64,000 nt of DNA from Marivita sp. S6314 (GTDB lineage Bacteria; Pseudomonadota; Alphaproteobacteria; Rhodobacterales; Rhodobacteraceae), in assembly GCF_023015985.1 (NCBI RefSeq), contig NZ_JALKAO010000006.1, forward strand, positions 124,001 through 188,000, in the 5' to 3' direction. The translations under genes were made by a program, and so were the position numbers. The notes under the pieces were generated by a model. That model was not told the DNA's origin and did not search any database. It saw only the letters and a list, made by a program, of their open reading frames with translations. Positions 42,071 to 50,852 of this stretch are shown here, piece by piece. Each line of letters starts with the position of its first letter. The first letter of the stretch is position 1.

Positions 42071-43053
42071 CTCGTGTCTCCCTTGCGGAGCATGTACATC
42101 AGCTTCTGAAAGACGCCCGTGATGACCAGCGCGGCGGCAAACATGATCACGGCAAAGGCCGCACCCGTGGGCCATTCGTCACCGGCGACATGGAAGAACC
42201 CGGCAATGGTTTCGGCAAACACCGTGGTCGATGGACCCCCCAGAAGAACGGGTGTCGCGTAAAAACCCGTGGATATCAGGAACACCAGCGTACAGCCCGA
42301 CGAAATGCCTTCGATGGTCAGTGGCAGCGAGATGCGGCGGAACCGGGTCCAGGCCCCGGCCCCCAGATCGGCGGCGGCTTCGTTCATGCTTTGTGGCAGC
42401 TTTTCCAGTGCGGAATAAAGCGGCAACAGCATATACAGCGCCGTCAGGTAGACGATGCCGACCCCCATGGAAAAGCTCGTGTACATAAAGGGAATGGGCC
42501 GGTCGATCAGCCCAAACCATTTGAGCACAAGGTTCACCGCCCCGGTATTGCCCAACAGGATCATGATCGCATAGGTCCGCACGATTTCGCCAACCCAGAA
42601 CGGGATCAAAAGAAGCAACAAAAACAGCATCTGGTTTTTGCGGCTGACATGGCGCGCGAGAAAATACGCCACCGGATAGGTGATGATCAGCGTGCAGAAC
42701 GTGAACACGGCAGCGAATGTCAGGGTGCGGAAAAACGGCATCCAGAAAATGCTGTCGCCGAAAAACCGCATGTAGTTGTCCAGCGTGAATTCTTGCGGCG
42801 TGCCGGGCGCGACCGGATACGCGTCAATCAACGACACACGCAGCATCTGAAGCATCGGACCCAGATGTTGCGTCAGCAGCCACAGGATCGGAAACGCGGC
42901 GAGAATGAAAAACTGGCGGCGCGGTGACGCTGTCAGGAAGACAGCAAATGCGCGGTACGGTCCCCAATTTGCCACACGCCCCCAGAACGGGCGCGGGCCA
43001 GAGGCCACCGCATGGCCATCGCTGTCTTTGCGCACGGATGCGTCATACGTCAT
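42067..43053 (-). CDS. ABC transporter permease (PotB-like)
   Basis: This 328-residue permease has six helices preceded by a longer cytoplasmic N-terminus, and the EAA loop NEAAADLGAGAWTRFRRISLPLTI. ATG 43053 is preceded by a modest ribosome site; the open frame continues 18 codons upstream into the gap after the binding-protein gene. It is separated from that gene by 78 bases holding a hairpin. Confidence 0.92.
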   Translation of the reverse strand: MTYDASVRKDSDGHAVASGPRPFWGRVANWGPYRAFAVFLTASPRRQFFILAAFPILWLLTQHLGPMLQMLRVSLIDAYPVAPGTPQEFTLDNYMRFFGDSIFWMPFFRTLTFAAVFTFCTLIITYPVAYFLARHVSRKNQMLFLLLLLIPFWVGEIVRTYAIMILLGNTGAVNLVLKWFGLIDRPIPFMYTSFSMGVGIVYLTALYMLLPLYSALEKLPQSMNEAAADLGAGAWTRFRRISLPLTIEGISSGCTLVFLISTGFYATPVLLGGPSTTVFAETIAGFFHVAGDEWPTGAAFAVIMFAAALVITGVFQKLMYMLRKGDTR

Positions 43054-43090
43054 CTCACGGGTACCTTTCTCGCCGAAAAGGAAGTGTGGC

Positions 43091-43115
43091 GACCCGCCAT
43101 ACGTCACGGCGGGTC
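43091..43115 (-). other. Stem-loop between binding-protein and permease genes
   Basis: GACCCGCC (43091-43098) pairs with GGCGGGTC (43108-43115) around a nine-base loop. No T run follows on the minus strand. Position after the binding-protein gene suggests control of mRNA stability. Confidence 0.6.
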
Positions 43116-43131
43116 ACGCAGGTCACAGGGG

Positions 43132-44241
43132 TTAGGCCGCCTTGACAGCCTCGACCGCTGGATCAACCAGACTGTACTTCATCTCGTTCGCCTCGGCGCG
43201 GAAGAACTGGAGGTTCGCCAGCTGCTCTTCCGGGAAAGACGTCGATTTCTTTTCAAGATCCGTCAGGTAGTTCGACGCATCCTTGTAGGTCGAGATAAAG
43301 CCCGACGCCTTGGTCATCGACGCACCGATTTCTGGGGATGCAAGGATCGCATCAAGGAACGTGTAGGCGTTGTCCACGTTCGGCGCGTTGTTGGCGATGT
43401 TATACGTGTAGACGAACCCGTAAGACCCTTCGCGCGGAATGGTCATGGCAAGCGGGAAGCCGTCATTGATCAGCGCCGCCGCCGGTCCGTTCCAGCTATG
43501 GCCCAGCGCGATGTCCTGGTTGACCATCATCTGCTGGAATTCTGCACCGCTCTCGTAATACTTGCGCACCAGCGGCTTGTGATCGATCAGGAATTGCTTG
43601 GCCTCTTCCACGATGGCGGCCGCCTTTTCCGGATCGTCCATATAGGCCACCATGTTGCCGTCATACCCAAGCTTGAGCATGACAATCGACATCATGTCCT
43701 GAATGATATACGCGGTCTGGCCCTTGTATTTCTCAGAGAACAGCGTGTCCCATGTCAGCGCTTCTTCTTCGGACACCAATTCCGTGTTGTAGGACAGAAC
43801 CTCCATCCCGGACAGGATAGGCGCGCCCCATTTCTCACCGTTGATTGTCGCCCAATCGCTTTCCGAGAAGGTTGGGTTGATATTGCCCCAGTTGGACAAA
43901 CGGCTCGTATCAAGCGGGGCCAGCAGTTCGCTGTCGATGAATTGCAGGAACCGGTGGCCGGCCACTGTCATGATGTCCACGGTCGGGTTCGGCTGCTCGG
44001 CGGCAAGCAGGTTGAACTGTTTGCCCTGGTCATCGACCAGACGCACGTTCACCTTGATACCCGTTTCGGCCTCGAACTGTTCCTTGAAAGCTTCTGGCAC
44101 AAAATCATTGTAGGTCCAGATGTTCACCTCACCGCTGCCCTGCGCTGCGGCACGGCGCAGGTAGGCCGGGCTGGCAACAGCAGCACCGGCAAGCGCCGTC
44201 GTGCCGATAAAACGGCGGCGGTTCATCAAAAGCTTGGTCAT
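43132..44241 (-). CDS. Tat-exported periplasmic binding protein (PotD-like)
   Basis: The 369-residue SBP begins with a twin-arginine signal (NRRRFIGTTALAGAAVASPAYL, with the cleavage site near RRAAAQ, about residue 34). Its core is of the SBP_bac_8 / PotD type (EVNIWTYNDFVPEAFKEQFEAETGIKVNVRL). Such proteins bind polyamines, but many bind opines, amino acids or sugars. A GGAGATGATACC ribosome region precedes ATG 44241. It follows an opine-dehydrogenase-like gene after 64 bases, so an opine-like or N-substituted amino acid is a reasonable guess. Confidence 0.88.
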   Translation of the reverse strand: MTKLLMNRRRFIGTTALAGAAVASPAYLRRAAAQGSGEVNIWTYNDFVPEAFKEQFEAETGIKVNVRLVDDQGKQFNLLAAEQPNPTVDIMTVAGHRFLQFIDSELLAPLDTSRLSNWGNINPTFSESDWATINGEKWGAPILSGMEVLSYNTELVSEEEALTWDTLFSEKYKGQTAYIIQDMMSIVMLKLGYDGNMVAYMDDPEKAAAIVEEAKQFLIDHKPLVRKYYESGAEFQQMMVNQDIALGHSWNGPAAALINDGFPLAMTIPREGSYGFVYTYNIANNAPNVDNAYTFLDAILASPEIGASMTKASGFISTYKDASNYLTDLEKKSTSFPEEQLANLQFFRAEANEMKYSLVDPAVEAVKAA

Positions 44242-44305
44242 GGTATCATCTCCTTGTTGGTTTTTTGTCCCCGTACCTCAGTGTTCACGACGCTAGGTCA
44301 AGTGT

Positions 44306-45388
44306 CTAGCGCAACAGGCCGGTACGGGCGGCTTGTTGCAAGTCGTCAAGGCTGTAGCGGTCCAATTCCAATGCGGACAACAACTCGTTTTCATTTGCAA
44401 AATCGCGATCATACATCGCCGAGAATATCTCGATCCCGGCTTCATGCAGCACGGCGGGACGATCCACCAACCGGCCCAGCACAGCCGTCAGCTGCAAGCC
44501 GTAAGGCACATCCTCGGTCACGTAGCGGCTGTCGGCCGTGGCCGGACCGGTGCCGCCATTCCCTTGCGCATGCATCTGCTGGTTCATTTCTGAGATAGAC
44601 GCGACAGGCACATGAAAGCTCAGGTGGAAGTGTTCGAAAATCGTCTTGACCTTCAGGTCCAGCGCCTCTGCGATGGCCAACCGTTCCAGATCAAGCTTTT
44701 CCAGCAGCCGCCCGACCTTCGGTGTCACGTTCTGCCCCTGGCTCCAGACCTCGCCCCGTTCCATCCGCGTGATGTTGCCCAAGGCGATGCCAAGGTGGTT
44801 CTGCGGGTTCAGGTTCGACAAAGAAATCGCCAGCAATCCGTCGCGCGGCTGAAACCGGTCGCCGAACAGCGTTTGGCAAAGAGCAAGCGCGTCGTCCGAT
44901 GCAGTTTCCGGCACGGTGCAAAGATCGACCCGGCTGCGGATCGTGTTGACACGCACCACGGCACCCTCCTGACGTCGTCCGGTGACAACGGTGGTGCCCC
45001 AGGCGGTGATCGGCGCGGAGACCCCGCGCGCGTTCAACATCTGCATCAGGTACACCGCACCCATCGACGCGTGCGAGGACATGATCACGTGCTGCCCGTC
45101 GCGGATATGGGGCGCAAGCGCGTCTAGAACCGCCTTATGTCCATATCCGGGCAACGCCAGCACGATAACGTCATTTTCGGCGACAAGCATCTGCGCGGTC
45201 TCAGCGATACGCGCGGTAAAACCCCTGTCCAGCGCGCCTTCTGCCGAAATCCCGCCCTCAAGCCCCTTGGTGCCTTTGCCGGATGGCGACCAGAGCATCG
45301 GGTCATGCCCGTTTTCCGTCAACAGCGCCGCTGTTCCCAGGGCGATGGACCCCGCACCGGCAATCCCGACACGCCCAATAGCGCTCAT
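44306..45388 (-). CDS. Opine dehydrogenase family protein (octopine/nopaline-type)
   Basis: This 360-residue protein has an N-terminal Rossmann NAD(P) site, VGIAGAGSIALGTAALL, and a helical opine-dehydrogenase domain in its second half (NLNPQNHLGIALGNITRMERGEVW). It would join or split an amino acid and a 2-oxo acid through a secondary amine. In an import operon the oxidative (breakdown) direction is more likely. Start and stop overlap the neighbouring AhpD-like gene by four bases. The substrate is unknown; ketopantoate-reductase-like activity is a weaker alternative. Confidence 0.8.
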   Translation of the reverse strand: MSAIGRVGIAGAGSIALGTAALLTENGHDPMLWSPSGKGTKGLEGGISAEGALDRGFTARIAETAQMLVAENDVIVLALPGYGHKAVLDALAPHIRDGQHVIMSSHASMGAVYLMQMLNARGVSAPITAWGTTVVTGRRQEGAVVRVNTIRSRVDLCTVPETASDDALALCQTLFGDRFQPRDGLLAISLSNLNPQNHLGIALGNITRMERGEVWSQGQNVTPKVGRLLEKLDLERLAIAEALDLKVKTIFEHFHLSFHVPVASISEMNQQMHAQGNGGTGPATADSRYVTEDVPYGLQLTAVLGRLVDRPAVLHEAGIEIFSAMYDRDFANENELLSALELDRYSLDDLQQAARTGLLR

Positions 45389-45972
45389 GCCGAACCCTCG
45401 CGGCGGACGGGATCTCCCAGGACGTGCATCAAACGGTTGGCCCAGCCGAACAGCGATGTCGACAAGATCAGATCGAGGATCTCCGCGTCCTCCAATCCAG
45501 CCTCCCGCAGCGCGGTGACGTCATCGGCCCCCGCCGAAGGCGGCGCTTCGGACAGTTTGCGCGCAAAGGCGAAAATCGCGGCATCGCGCGCAGACAGATC
45601 TGCATTCGCCCCATCCGCAAAAAGCTTGTCCGTGACGTCGGTACTGCCTTCCAGTTTGGCATGACGGTCGGCATGCACGGCAGCGCAATAGATGCACCGA
45701 TTGACCATCGACGCCGCAATCGCGCCCAGTTCGCGCTCGGCCCGCGACATCCCGCCTTCGTCATACATGATCGCGTTGAACAGGGGCGACCGAACCGCAA
45801 GGCTTTCCACATCATGCGCCAGGGTCAGGACATAGGCCGACACCTTGGTATTCGATGGCGTGACCTTCAGCGCGTCCAGTTGTTCCGGCGTGGCCTCGTC
45901 CAGTTTGACAGGCGTTACCCGAGGCTGCCATTCCGGCACACGCCGGGTAAACTTGTGCACAACGCGGCTCAT
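45385..45972 (-). CDS. AhpD-like alkylhydroperoxidase-domain protein
   Basis: The 195-residue protein carries the CMD/AhpD domain with the redox motif C-x2-C-x3-H in NRCIYCAAVHADRHAKL (about residues 92-108). AhpD proteins reduce peroxides or act on small substrates. The pairing with the cysteine-free CMD protein just upstream resembles the Avi_7169/Avi_7170-type pair, as I recall those family names. ATG 45972 overlaps the CMD gene stop by four bases. Confidence 0.78.
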   Translation of the reverse strand: MSRVVHKFTRRVPEWQPRVTPVKLDEATPEQLDALKVTPSNTKVSAYVLTLAHDVESLAVRSPLFNAIMYDEGGMSRAERELGAIAASMVNRCIYCAAVHADRHAKLEGSTDVTDKLFADGANADLSARDAAIFAFARKLSEAPPSAGADDVTALREAGLEDAEILDLILSTSLFGWANRLMHVLGDPVRREGSA

Positions 45973-46448
45973 GATTGCGCTCCTTGCATCAGTCGCAATC
46001 CGGCAGCCACGCGCACTTGGTAGGCGACAAAGGCCACCAGTTCGCACAAGCGCACGATGTCTGCATCCGCAACCCCTGACGCTTGCAAACGGGCGATATC
46101 TTCTGCCGCGATGTCCTTGGTTGCCGTTGCGGCCTTGTCGACAAAAGCCACCAGATCGCGGTGCTCGGCCCCGCCATCCTGCGCCGGGTCCGACAGGGCG
46201 ACAGCGTCACCGGCCGCATCTGCGTACTGCTTGGCCAACGCCGTTTCACCAGCTTGCGCCGCAATGCGCGATGCCAGGGCAGCGCGCAGGGCATGCGGCA
46301 CGCCACCCGCGTCTTTGGGCCGCAAAACCGCGTCTTCGGCGGCTTGCGTCATCTCGAAGATGTTGGCACGGGTCTCAACGGCCTCACCAACCGCGCCAGC
46401 GGCGTGCACACCTGCGGCGCGCAATGTGGAGGTTTCAAAAACACTCAT
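45969..46448 (-). CDS. CMD-domain protein lacking the C-x2-C motif
   Basis: This 159-residue helical protein resembles the carboxymuconolactone-decarboxylase fold (EMTQAAEDAVLRP ... ADIVRLCELVAFVAYQVRVAAGLRLM). It has no C-x2-C pair, so it is probably not a peroxidase alone and may partner the AhpD-like protein encoded next. Its start overlaps the flavin monooxygenase stop by four bases. The function is not recognised. Confidence 0.65.
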   Translation of the reverse strand: MSVFETSTLRAAGVHAAGAVGEAVETRANIFEMTQAAEDAVLRPKDAGGVPHALRAALASRIAAQAGETALAKQYADAAGDAVALSDPAQDGGAEHRDLVAFVDKAATATKDIAAEDIARLQASGVADADIVRLCELVAFVAYQVRVAAGLRLMQGAQS

Positions 46449-47911
46449 GCAACTTTGCCCTTTTGGCTGTCCTGCTCCAGCTCTGTGGGCTCCCACTCAT
46501 GCCCCAAAAGCTCGGGCTTGTCGTAGTCCTGCATCTCCCGCCAATGCGTTTCCACGTCTTCTGCATAAAGCTTCGCCGCCACTTCACGGGCAAGCCATGT
46601 GGCACCCTCACTGATGCCCGGAATATCGCCGCTGACCTTTCCAAGGCTGGCTGACGCGCCGTAGTTGAAGCAATAGACACTACTTAACCAAGGTGCGGTC
46701 CCCGGGTTTTTCTCGCGGAAGGTGAAATCCGGATTGAGGTAGGGGAACCGCCCCAGATCCGCGTTTTCCTCGCCTTTTGGCGGGCTGTAGACGTCCTGCC
46801 ACAACAAGATATTGCCTGCCGTATCGCCGAATTCGGTTCGCGCCATGGGATCAATCACGAACCCGGTTCCCAGGATGACGAAATCGGCGAAATAAGACGT
46901 GCCATCGGCAAAGAAAATCTCCGCCCCACTGCCGCGCTGTTCGATCCGCACGGTTTCCTTACCGAAATGGAAATATGCGTTGTCATGGCGGCTGACCCGA
47001 AGCGTTGAACCATGCGGCGGCGGTGTCTGGGTTGCAAAGGAATACTGCATGAACCGCCAGCGCCATTCGTCGGGCAAGGCCGCAAACCCGGCTGTGAACC
47101 CAAAACTGCCGATACCCATCATCTTGTTGATCGTCGGCATCTCGGCACGGCGCACCAGATGCCGAACCTCGGCCGCGCCATGCTCCAACGCCTCGGCGGC
47201 ATTGTCGACGGCTGACGCGCCCACACCGATCACCGCGACGCGTTTGTTCTTGAGGGTCGTAAAATCAATCTCGTCCGCGCTGTGCGCCCAAAGCGCCCGT
47301 GGCAGATCCTTGACGAAACCGGGAATGTTCGGCCCGCCCGTGCCATCGCGCCCGGTCGCAAAAACCAGTTTGCGGCACAGGATCGTGCCAGCGTCTGCAC
47401 CGGATACTGTCAACCGCAACAGATCGCCTTCGGGTTCCACGTGATCCACGGAGATACCGTTTTCCACCGGGATATCCAGCGCATCCCGGTACCATTGCAG
47501 ATAGTTCATCCACATCGGACGCGGGATCTTGTCCAGCTTGTCCCACGCCTCGGCCCCGAACTGTGCGCGATACCATGCCTGAAACGTCAGCGCGCCGTGG
47601 CCGAAAGCAGGACCCGTCAGGGTTTTGGGGGACCGCAGCGTTTCCATCCGCGCATAGGTCAGCCACGGGCCCTCACGCCCTTTCGGGGAACGGTCCAGCA
47701 CGCGCACGTTATGCATCCCGCCGGTGCGCAGCGCGAACCAGGCCAGCATCCCGCACATCCCGCCCCCGATGATGACAACATCCGTGACGTCCTCTCGTTG
47801 AGGCACCCAGTCCTTGCCCGGATACAAAAGGCAATCGAGGTCAGCTTTCAACCGGGCCTCAAGGCCGGACAGACCCAGTCCGTCAAATTGCGGTAATTCA
47901 TGCAAAGGCAT
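46445..47911 (-). CDS. Flavin-dependent monooxygenase-like protein (FAD/NAD(P)-binding)
   Basis: The 488-residue protein has an FAD Rossmann site VVIIGGGMCGMLAWFAL (about residues 44-60), an NAD(P) site VAVIGVGASAVDNAAEAL (about 226) and the late ILGTGFVIDP element of flavin monooxygenases. The FMO fingerprint near GFVKDLPRALWAHS is degenerate. It would hydroxylate or oxidise an N- or S-containing substrate. It is followed by CMD and AhpD genes with four-base overlaps, suggesting shared redox or peroxide handling. It is not a recognised N-hydroxylase. Confidence 0.72.
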   Translation of the reverse strand: MPLHELPQFDGLGLSGLEARLKADLDCLLYPGKDWVPQREDVTDVVIIGGGMCGMLAWFALRTGGMHNVRVLDRSPKGREGPWLTYARMETLRSPKTLTGPAFGHGALTFQAWYRAQFGAEAWDKLDKIPRPMWMNYLQWYRDALDIPVENGISVDHVEPEGDLLRLTVSGADAGTILCRKLVFATGRDGTGGPNIPGFVKDLPRALWAHSADEIDFTTLKNKRVAVIGVGASAVDNAAEALEHGAAEVRHLVRRAEMPTINKMMGIGSFGFTAGFAALPDEWRWRFMQYSFATQTPPPHGSTLRVSRHDNAYFHFGKETVRIEQRGSGAEIFFADGTSYFADFVILGTGFVIDPMARTEFGDTAGNILLWQDVYSPPKGEENADLGRFPYLNPDFTFREKNPGTAPWLSSVYCFNYGASASLGKVSGDIPGISEGATWLAREVAAKLYAEDVETHWREMQDYDKPELLGHEWEPTELEQDSQKGKVA

Positions 47912-47947
47912 CAGATCGATCCCGTCATCTAGAGTTTCGGTTCGGCA

Positions 47948-49285
47948 TCACGCAGGTCCGTTGGACCATCGCGGATGCAGATCATCAATATAGAAAGGAT
48001 GCGCATGGCGATGATTTTCGCCTGTCGCCTGTGGATCACGCAAATGCGGATGATCCGCTGGCAACTCCGGATGCGAATGGGCACGCGCGACCGGGTCTTC
48101 CTTCGGCCAGACCTGCAGCGCCAGCAGCGAAACCGCGATACACATCAGGCACAACACCAACAGCGCCATTTCAAGCGACACCCAGGTCGCCATCCACCCG
48201 GCCAGGGGATAGGCCACAAGCCATCCCGCATGGCTAAGCGAGAATTGTGCCGCAAACACCGCCGCACGATCCGTTTTGCGCGCAGACCGGGTGATCACCA
48301 GACCGCCGGGTGTCAAAACCCAGGACGAGGCAGCGCCGAACCCGATCCAGACCACAGCAAGACCGCCCAGCGGCGCAGTCGGCAGCAGCGAGAAACACAT
48401 CCCGACCGAGGCAAACAGGAAGGTGCCCAGACCCATCACGTTGCGCTCACTCAGCCGCCGGACAAGCCGCGGCACAGTCACCGCGCCCAACGCGGCCCCA
48501 AGGCCATAAAACCCCATCAAGACCGGGAAATAGGTTTCAGAAGACCCCAATCGCGCGCCCGCATAGACAACGGTGTTCACCAGCACCCACGCCATCGCAA
48601 GCGACAGTGCAAAGTTAAACAGGAACAACCCCCTCAGGCGAGGCGTGCGAACGTAGATCGTCAATCCTTTGGAAGCCCGCTTCCAGAACGGCGTTTTTGC
48701 CCGTTCGACACCATGCGACGGAACCTGCGCCATCAGGATCGCCACAACCGACCCGGCAAAGGCAACCGCCGCAACCAGGAACAACGATCCTCCGGCCAGC
48801 ACCGTCAGCAATGTACCCGCAATAACCGGGCTCAGAACGGCCTCCAGCGTGTAGGCAATACGCGACCACGCCAAGGCGCGCGTATACGCGTCCTCTTCGG
48901 GGACAATATCGGGAATGACGGATTGATAGAGCGGGGTAAACCCGGCGGAACAGACGAAAAACACGAAAGACAAAGCCGCGATGTGCCAGATATGCGTCGT
49001 GAACGCCATCGGCACCAAAAGCATCATGCGCCCGATATCCAACGCCACCAGCGCACCTTTGCGCGACACACCCGCAAGCAGGCTTTCCGCGACCGGGGCC
49101 AGCCCGACATAGGCCACCATTTTCAACGCCAGCAAAAGCCCAAGAACCTGACCCGCCGCCTCGGCTCCGCCAATCCGGTACGCGGCAAGGGACAGCGCAA
49201 CTGTCAACAAACCAACCCCGATCAGCGAGCAGACCTGCGCGCCAAACAGCCATCGGAAGTTCGGATTGGCCAATGGGCTAGTCAC
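47948..49285 (-). CDS. MFS transporter with histidine-rich C-terminal tail
   Basis: This 445-residue permease has about twelve helices of the major facilitator superfamily (MFS_3-like). GTG 49285 overlaps the TGA of the upstream PLP enzyme gene by four bases, which decides the start over upstream codons. The last 45 residues form a soluble tail with eight histidines (HSH, DHPH, NHRHAH, DLHP), a possible metal-binding or sensing element. It is probably an exporter of a pathway product or of a toxic intermediate; the direction is unproven. Confidence 0.82.
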   Translation of the reverse strand: MTSPLANPNFRWLFGAQVCSLIGVGLLTVALSLAAYRIGGAEAAGQVLGLLLALKMVAYVGLAPVAESLLAGVSRKGALVALDIGRMMLLVPMAFTTHIWHIAALSFVFFVCSAGFTPLYQSVIPDIVPEEDAYTRALAWSRIAYTLEAVLSPVIAGTLLTVLAGGSLFLVAAVAFAGSVVAILMAQVPSHGVERAKTPFWKRASKGLTIYVRTPRLRGLFLFNFALSLAMAWVLVNTVVYAGARLGSSETYFPVLMGFYGLGAALGAVTVPRLVRRLSERNVMGLGTFLFASVGMCFSLLPTAPLGGLAVVWIGFGAASSWVLTPGGLVITRSARKTDRAAVFAAQFSLSHAGWLVAYPLAGWMATWVSLEMALLVLCLMCIAVSLLALQVWPKEDPVARAHSHPELPADHPHLRDPQATGENHRHAHPFYIDDLHPRWSNGPA

Positions 49286-50742
49286 GATGCGAGTGTCTCC
49301 TGGGTCTGGTCCACCGGAAAGAACCGTGCAGTTGCGGGATCTGCACGATAGCAAGTTTGGTAGTCCGCCGCTGAGAAGGCAAGCCGATCTACCGCGTCGA
49401 TCACCCGATCCACCTTTTCATCCGTCATCAACGCCGACAGGTTCAACCGCACCCAACCGGGTTTTTCCAACTCGTGACCTTCGGAAATCGCACGCTCAAG
49501 GTTGGCGGATTGTTCGGCATCAAGGTTCAGCAGGCGATGGGCGTAGGACCCCGCGCAGGCACATCCGCCGCGCGCCTGCACACCACTGACATCACTCAGA
49601 AGGCGGGTAAACAATTGTTGGTGGACAAACCCACCGCGCCCGTCCGGAACACGGAACGAAAAAATCGGAAGCGCATTAGGTTGCGCGGCACCCAGAATCT
49701 GCAATCGGGAATTTTGCGACCAGACTTTTTCGGCCCGTTCACGCAGATGCGTATGGCGCGCATCCAGCCTCGCCTGACCCAGCGCTTCTTTCACCAGCAT
49801 GGCCAGCGCAACGCGGATATCCCCGATCACGTTCGGCGTGCCCGCCTCTTCGCGCGCCTGAACCCGTTCGGAATAGGTATGCCCCCAGGGCGACACGAAA
49901 CTCACCGATCCGCCGCCCGGTAATGTCGGTGTGTGCCGTGTGACAACCGCATCGCGCAGGATCATCACACCGCTTGCGCCCGGCCCCCCGGGAAACTTGT
50001 GCGGCGAAAAAACAATCGCGTCCTTGGCTGCGTCCGTTCCCGATTTCATGTCCATCGGCATGTAGGGCGCACCGCACCCGTAATCCCAGATCGCCAAAGC
50101 GCCGCGCGATTTGAGCAGGCGGGTCACCGCATCCACGTCCGTCACGATCCCGGTCACGTTCGATGCTGCCGAAAACGCACCAACCACCAGATCCGCACCG
50201 GCTGCATCCTCCAAAGCCTGACCAAGCGCCGCAAGACACGGGCCTCCGGTTGCGCCTTCCGCGATCTCGACAACCTCCGCCCCGCTTTCTCGCCACGGCA
50301 GCAGGTTGGAATGATGCTCATAGGGGCCAACAAACACGACAACGCGACCGCCCTTTTCAGCGATGCGGGCGATGTTGAGCAAGGCAACAATCCTGTTGAT
50401 CGCTGCGGTCGAACCTGACCCGGTGAACACAACACTGATGCCAGCACCCGCCCCGGTCAGCCGTCCGACCTCGCGGCGCGCAGCTTCGCGCAAGCGTGTG
50501 ACATACGACCCGCAGAACGACGCCTGCGTATGGCTGTTGGCGTAATAGGGCAAAACCTTGTGCCGGACAAAATCCTCGACCTGATCCAGCGCGCGCCCCG
50601 ACGCAACATAGTCGGCATAGATCAGTGGTTTGGGGCCAAACGGACCGTCAATTTCGATCCCGTCTCCTATCAGGCCCGCGCGCACCCAATCCAGAACGTC
50701 GTCGCGCAAAAGGGATGTCTTGAAGTCGTCAAGGGGACACAT
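49282..50742 (-). CDS. Class V PLP-dependent enzyme (cysteine desulfurase-like)
   Basis: The 486-residue protein has the class V aminotransferase fold with the PLP lysine in SPHKFPGGPGASGVMI, IWDYGCGAPYMPMD, and a cysteine-rich GGCACAGSYAHRLL segment (about residue 400). Cysteines there resemble the mobile-loop cysteine of desulfurases and selenocysteine lyases. It may remove sulfur from, or beta-eliminate, an S-containing amino acid. GGAGG lies five bases before ATG 50742. It heads the ten-gene operon and is divergent from the AsnC-type gene. The exact reaction is unknown; it is much longer than IscS (about 400). Confidence 0.75.
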   Translation of the reverse strand: MCPLDDFKTSLLRDDVLDWVRAGLIGDGIEIDGPFGPKPLIYADYVASGRALDQVEDFVRHKVLPYYANSHTQASFCGSYVTRLREAARREVGRLTGAGAGISVVFTGSGSTAAINRIVALLNIARIAEKGGRVVVFVGPYEHHSNLLPWRESGAEVVEIAEGATGGPCLAALGQALEDAAGADLVVGAFSAASNVTGIVTDVDAVTRLLKSRGALAIWDYGCGAPYMPMDMKSGTDAAKDAIVFSPHKFPGGPGASGVMILRDAVVTRHTPTLPGGGSVSFVSPWGHTYSERVQAREEAGTPNVIGDIRVALAMLVKEALGQARLDARHTHLRERAEKVWSQNSRLQILGAAQPNALPIFSFRVPDGRGGFVHQQLFTRLLSDVSGVQARGGCACAGSYAHRLLNLDAEQSANLERAISEGHELEKPGWVRLNLSALMTDEKVDRVIDAVDRLAFSAADYQTCYRADPATARFFPVDQTQETLAS

Positions 50743-50834
50743 TTCAGCCTCCAAAGATCGATTTGGCTAAACCGATAATGACACACGTTATTTGAAAGTT
50801 TTCATTGCATATTTGCGCTTTACGAAAGTATTTT

Positions 50835-50848
50835 CGATCATATGATCG
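50835..50848. promoter_or_regulatory. Perfect palindrome, candidate AsnC/Lrp operator
   Basis: CGATCATATGATCG is a perfect 14-base palindrome ending five bases before the asnC-type start, in the 110-base gap between it and the divergent PLP-enzyme gene. A second weaker dyad (CGAAA-GTA-TTTTCG) lies just left of it. Confidence 0.55.
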
Positions 50849-50852
50849 GTTT

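Noticed and set aside
47975-49351. 458-codon arginine- and glutamine-rich frame opposite the MFS gene
   Set aside because: Composition reflects the complement of hydrophobic MFS codons; no start signal.
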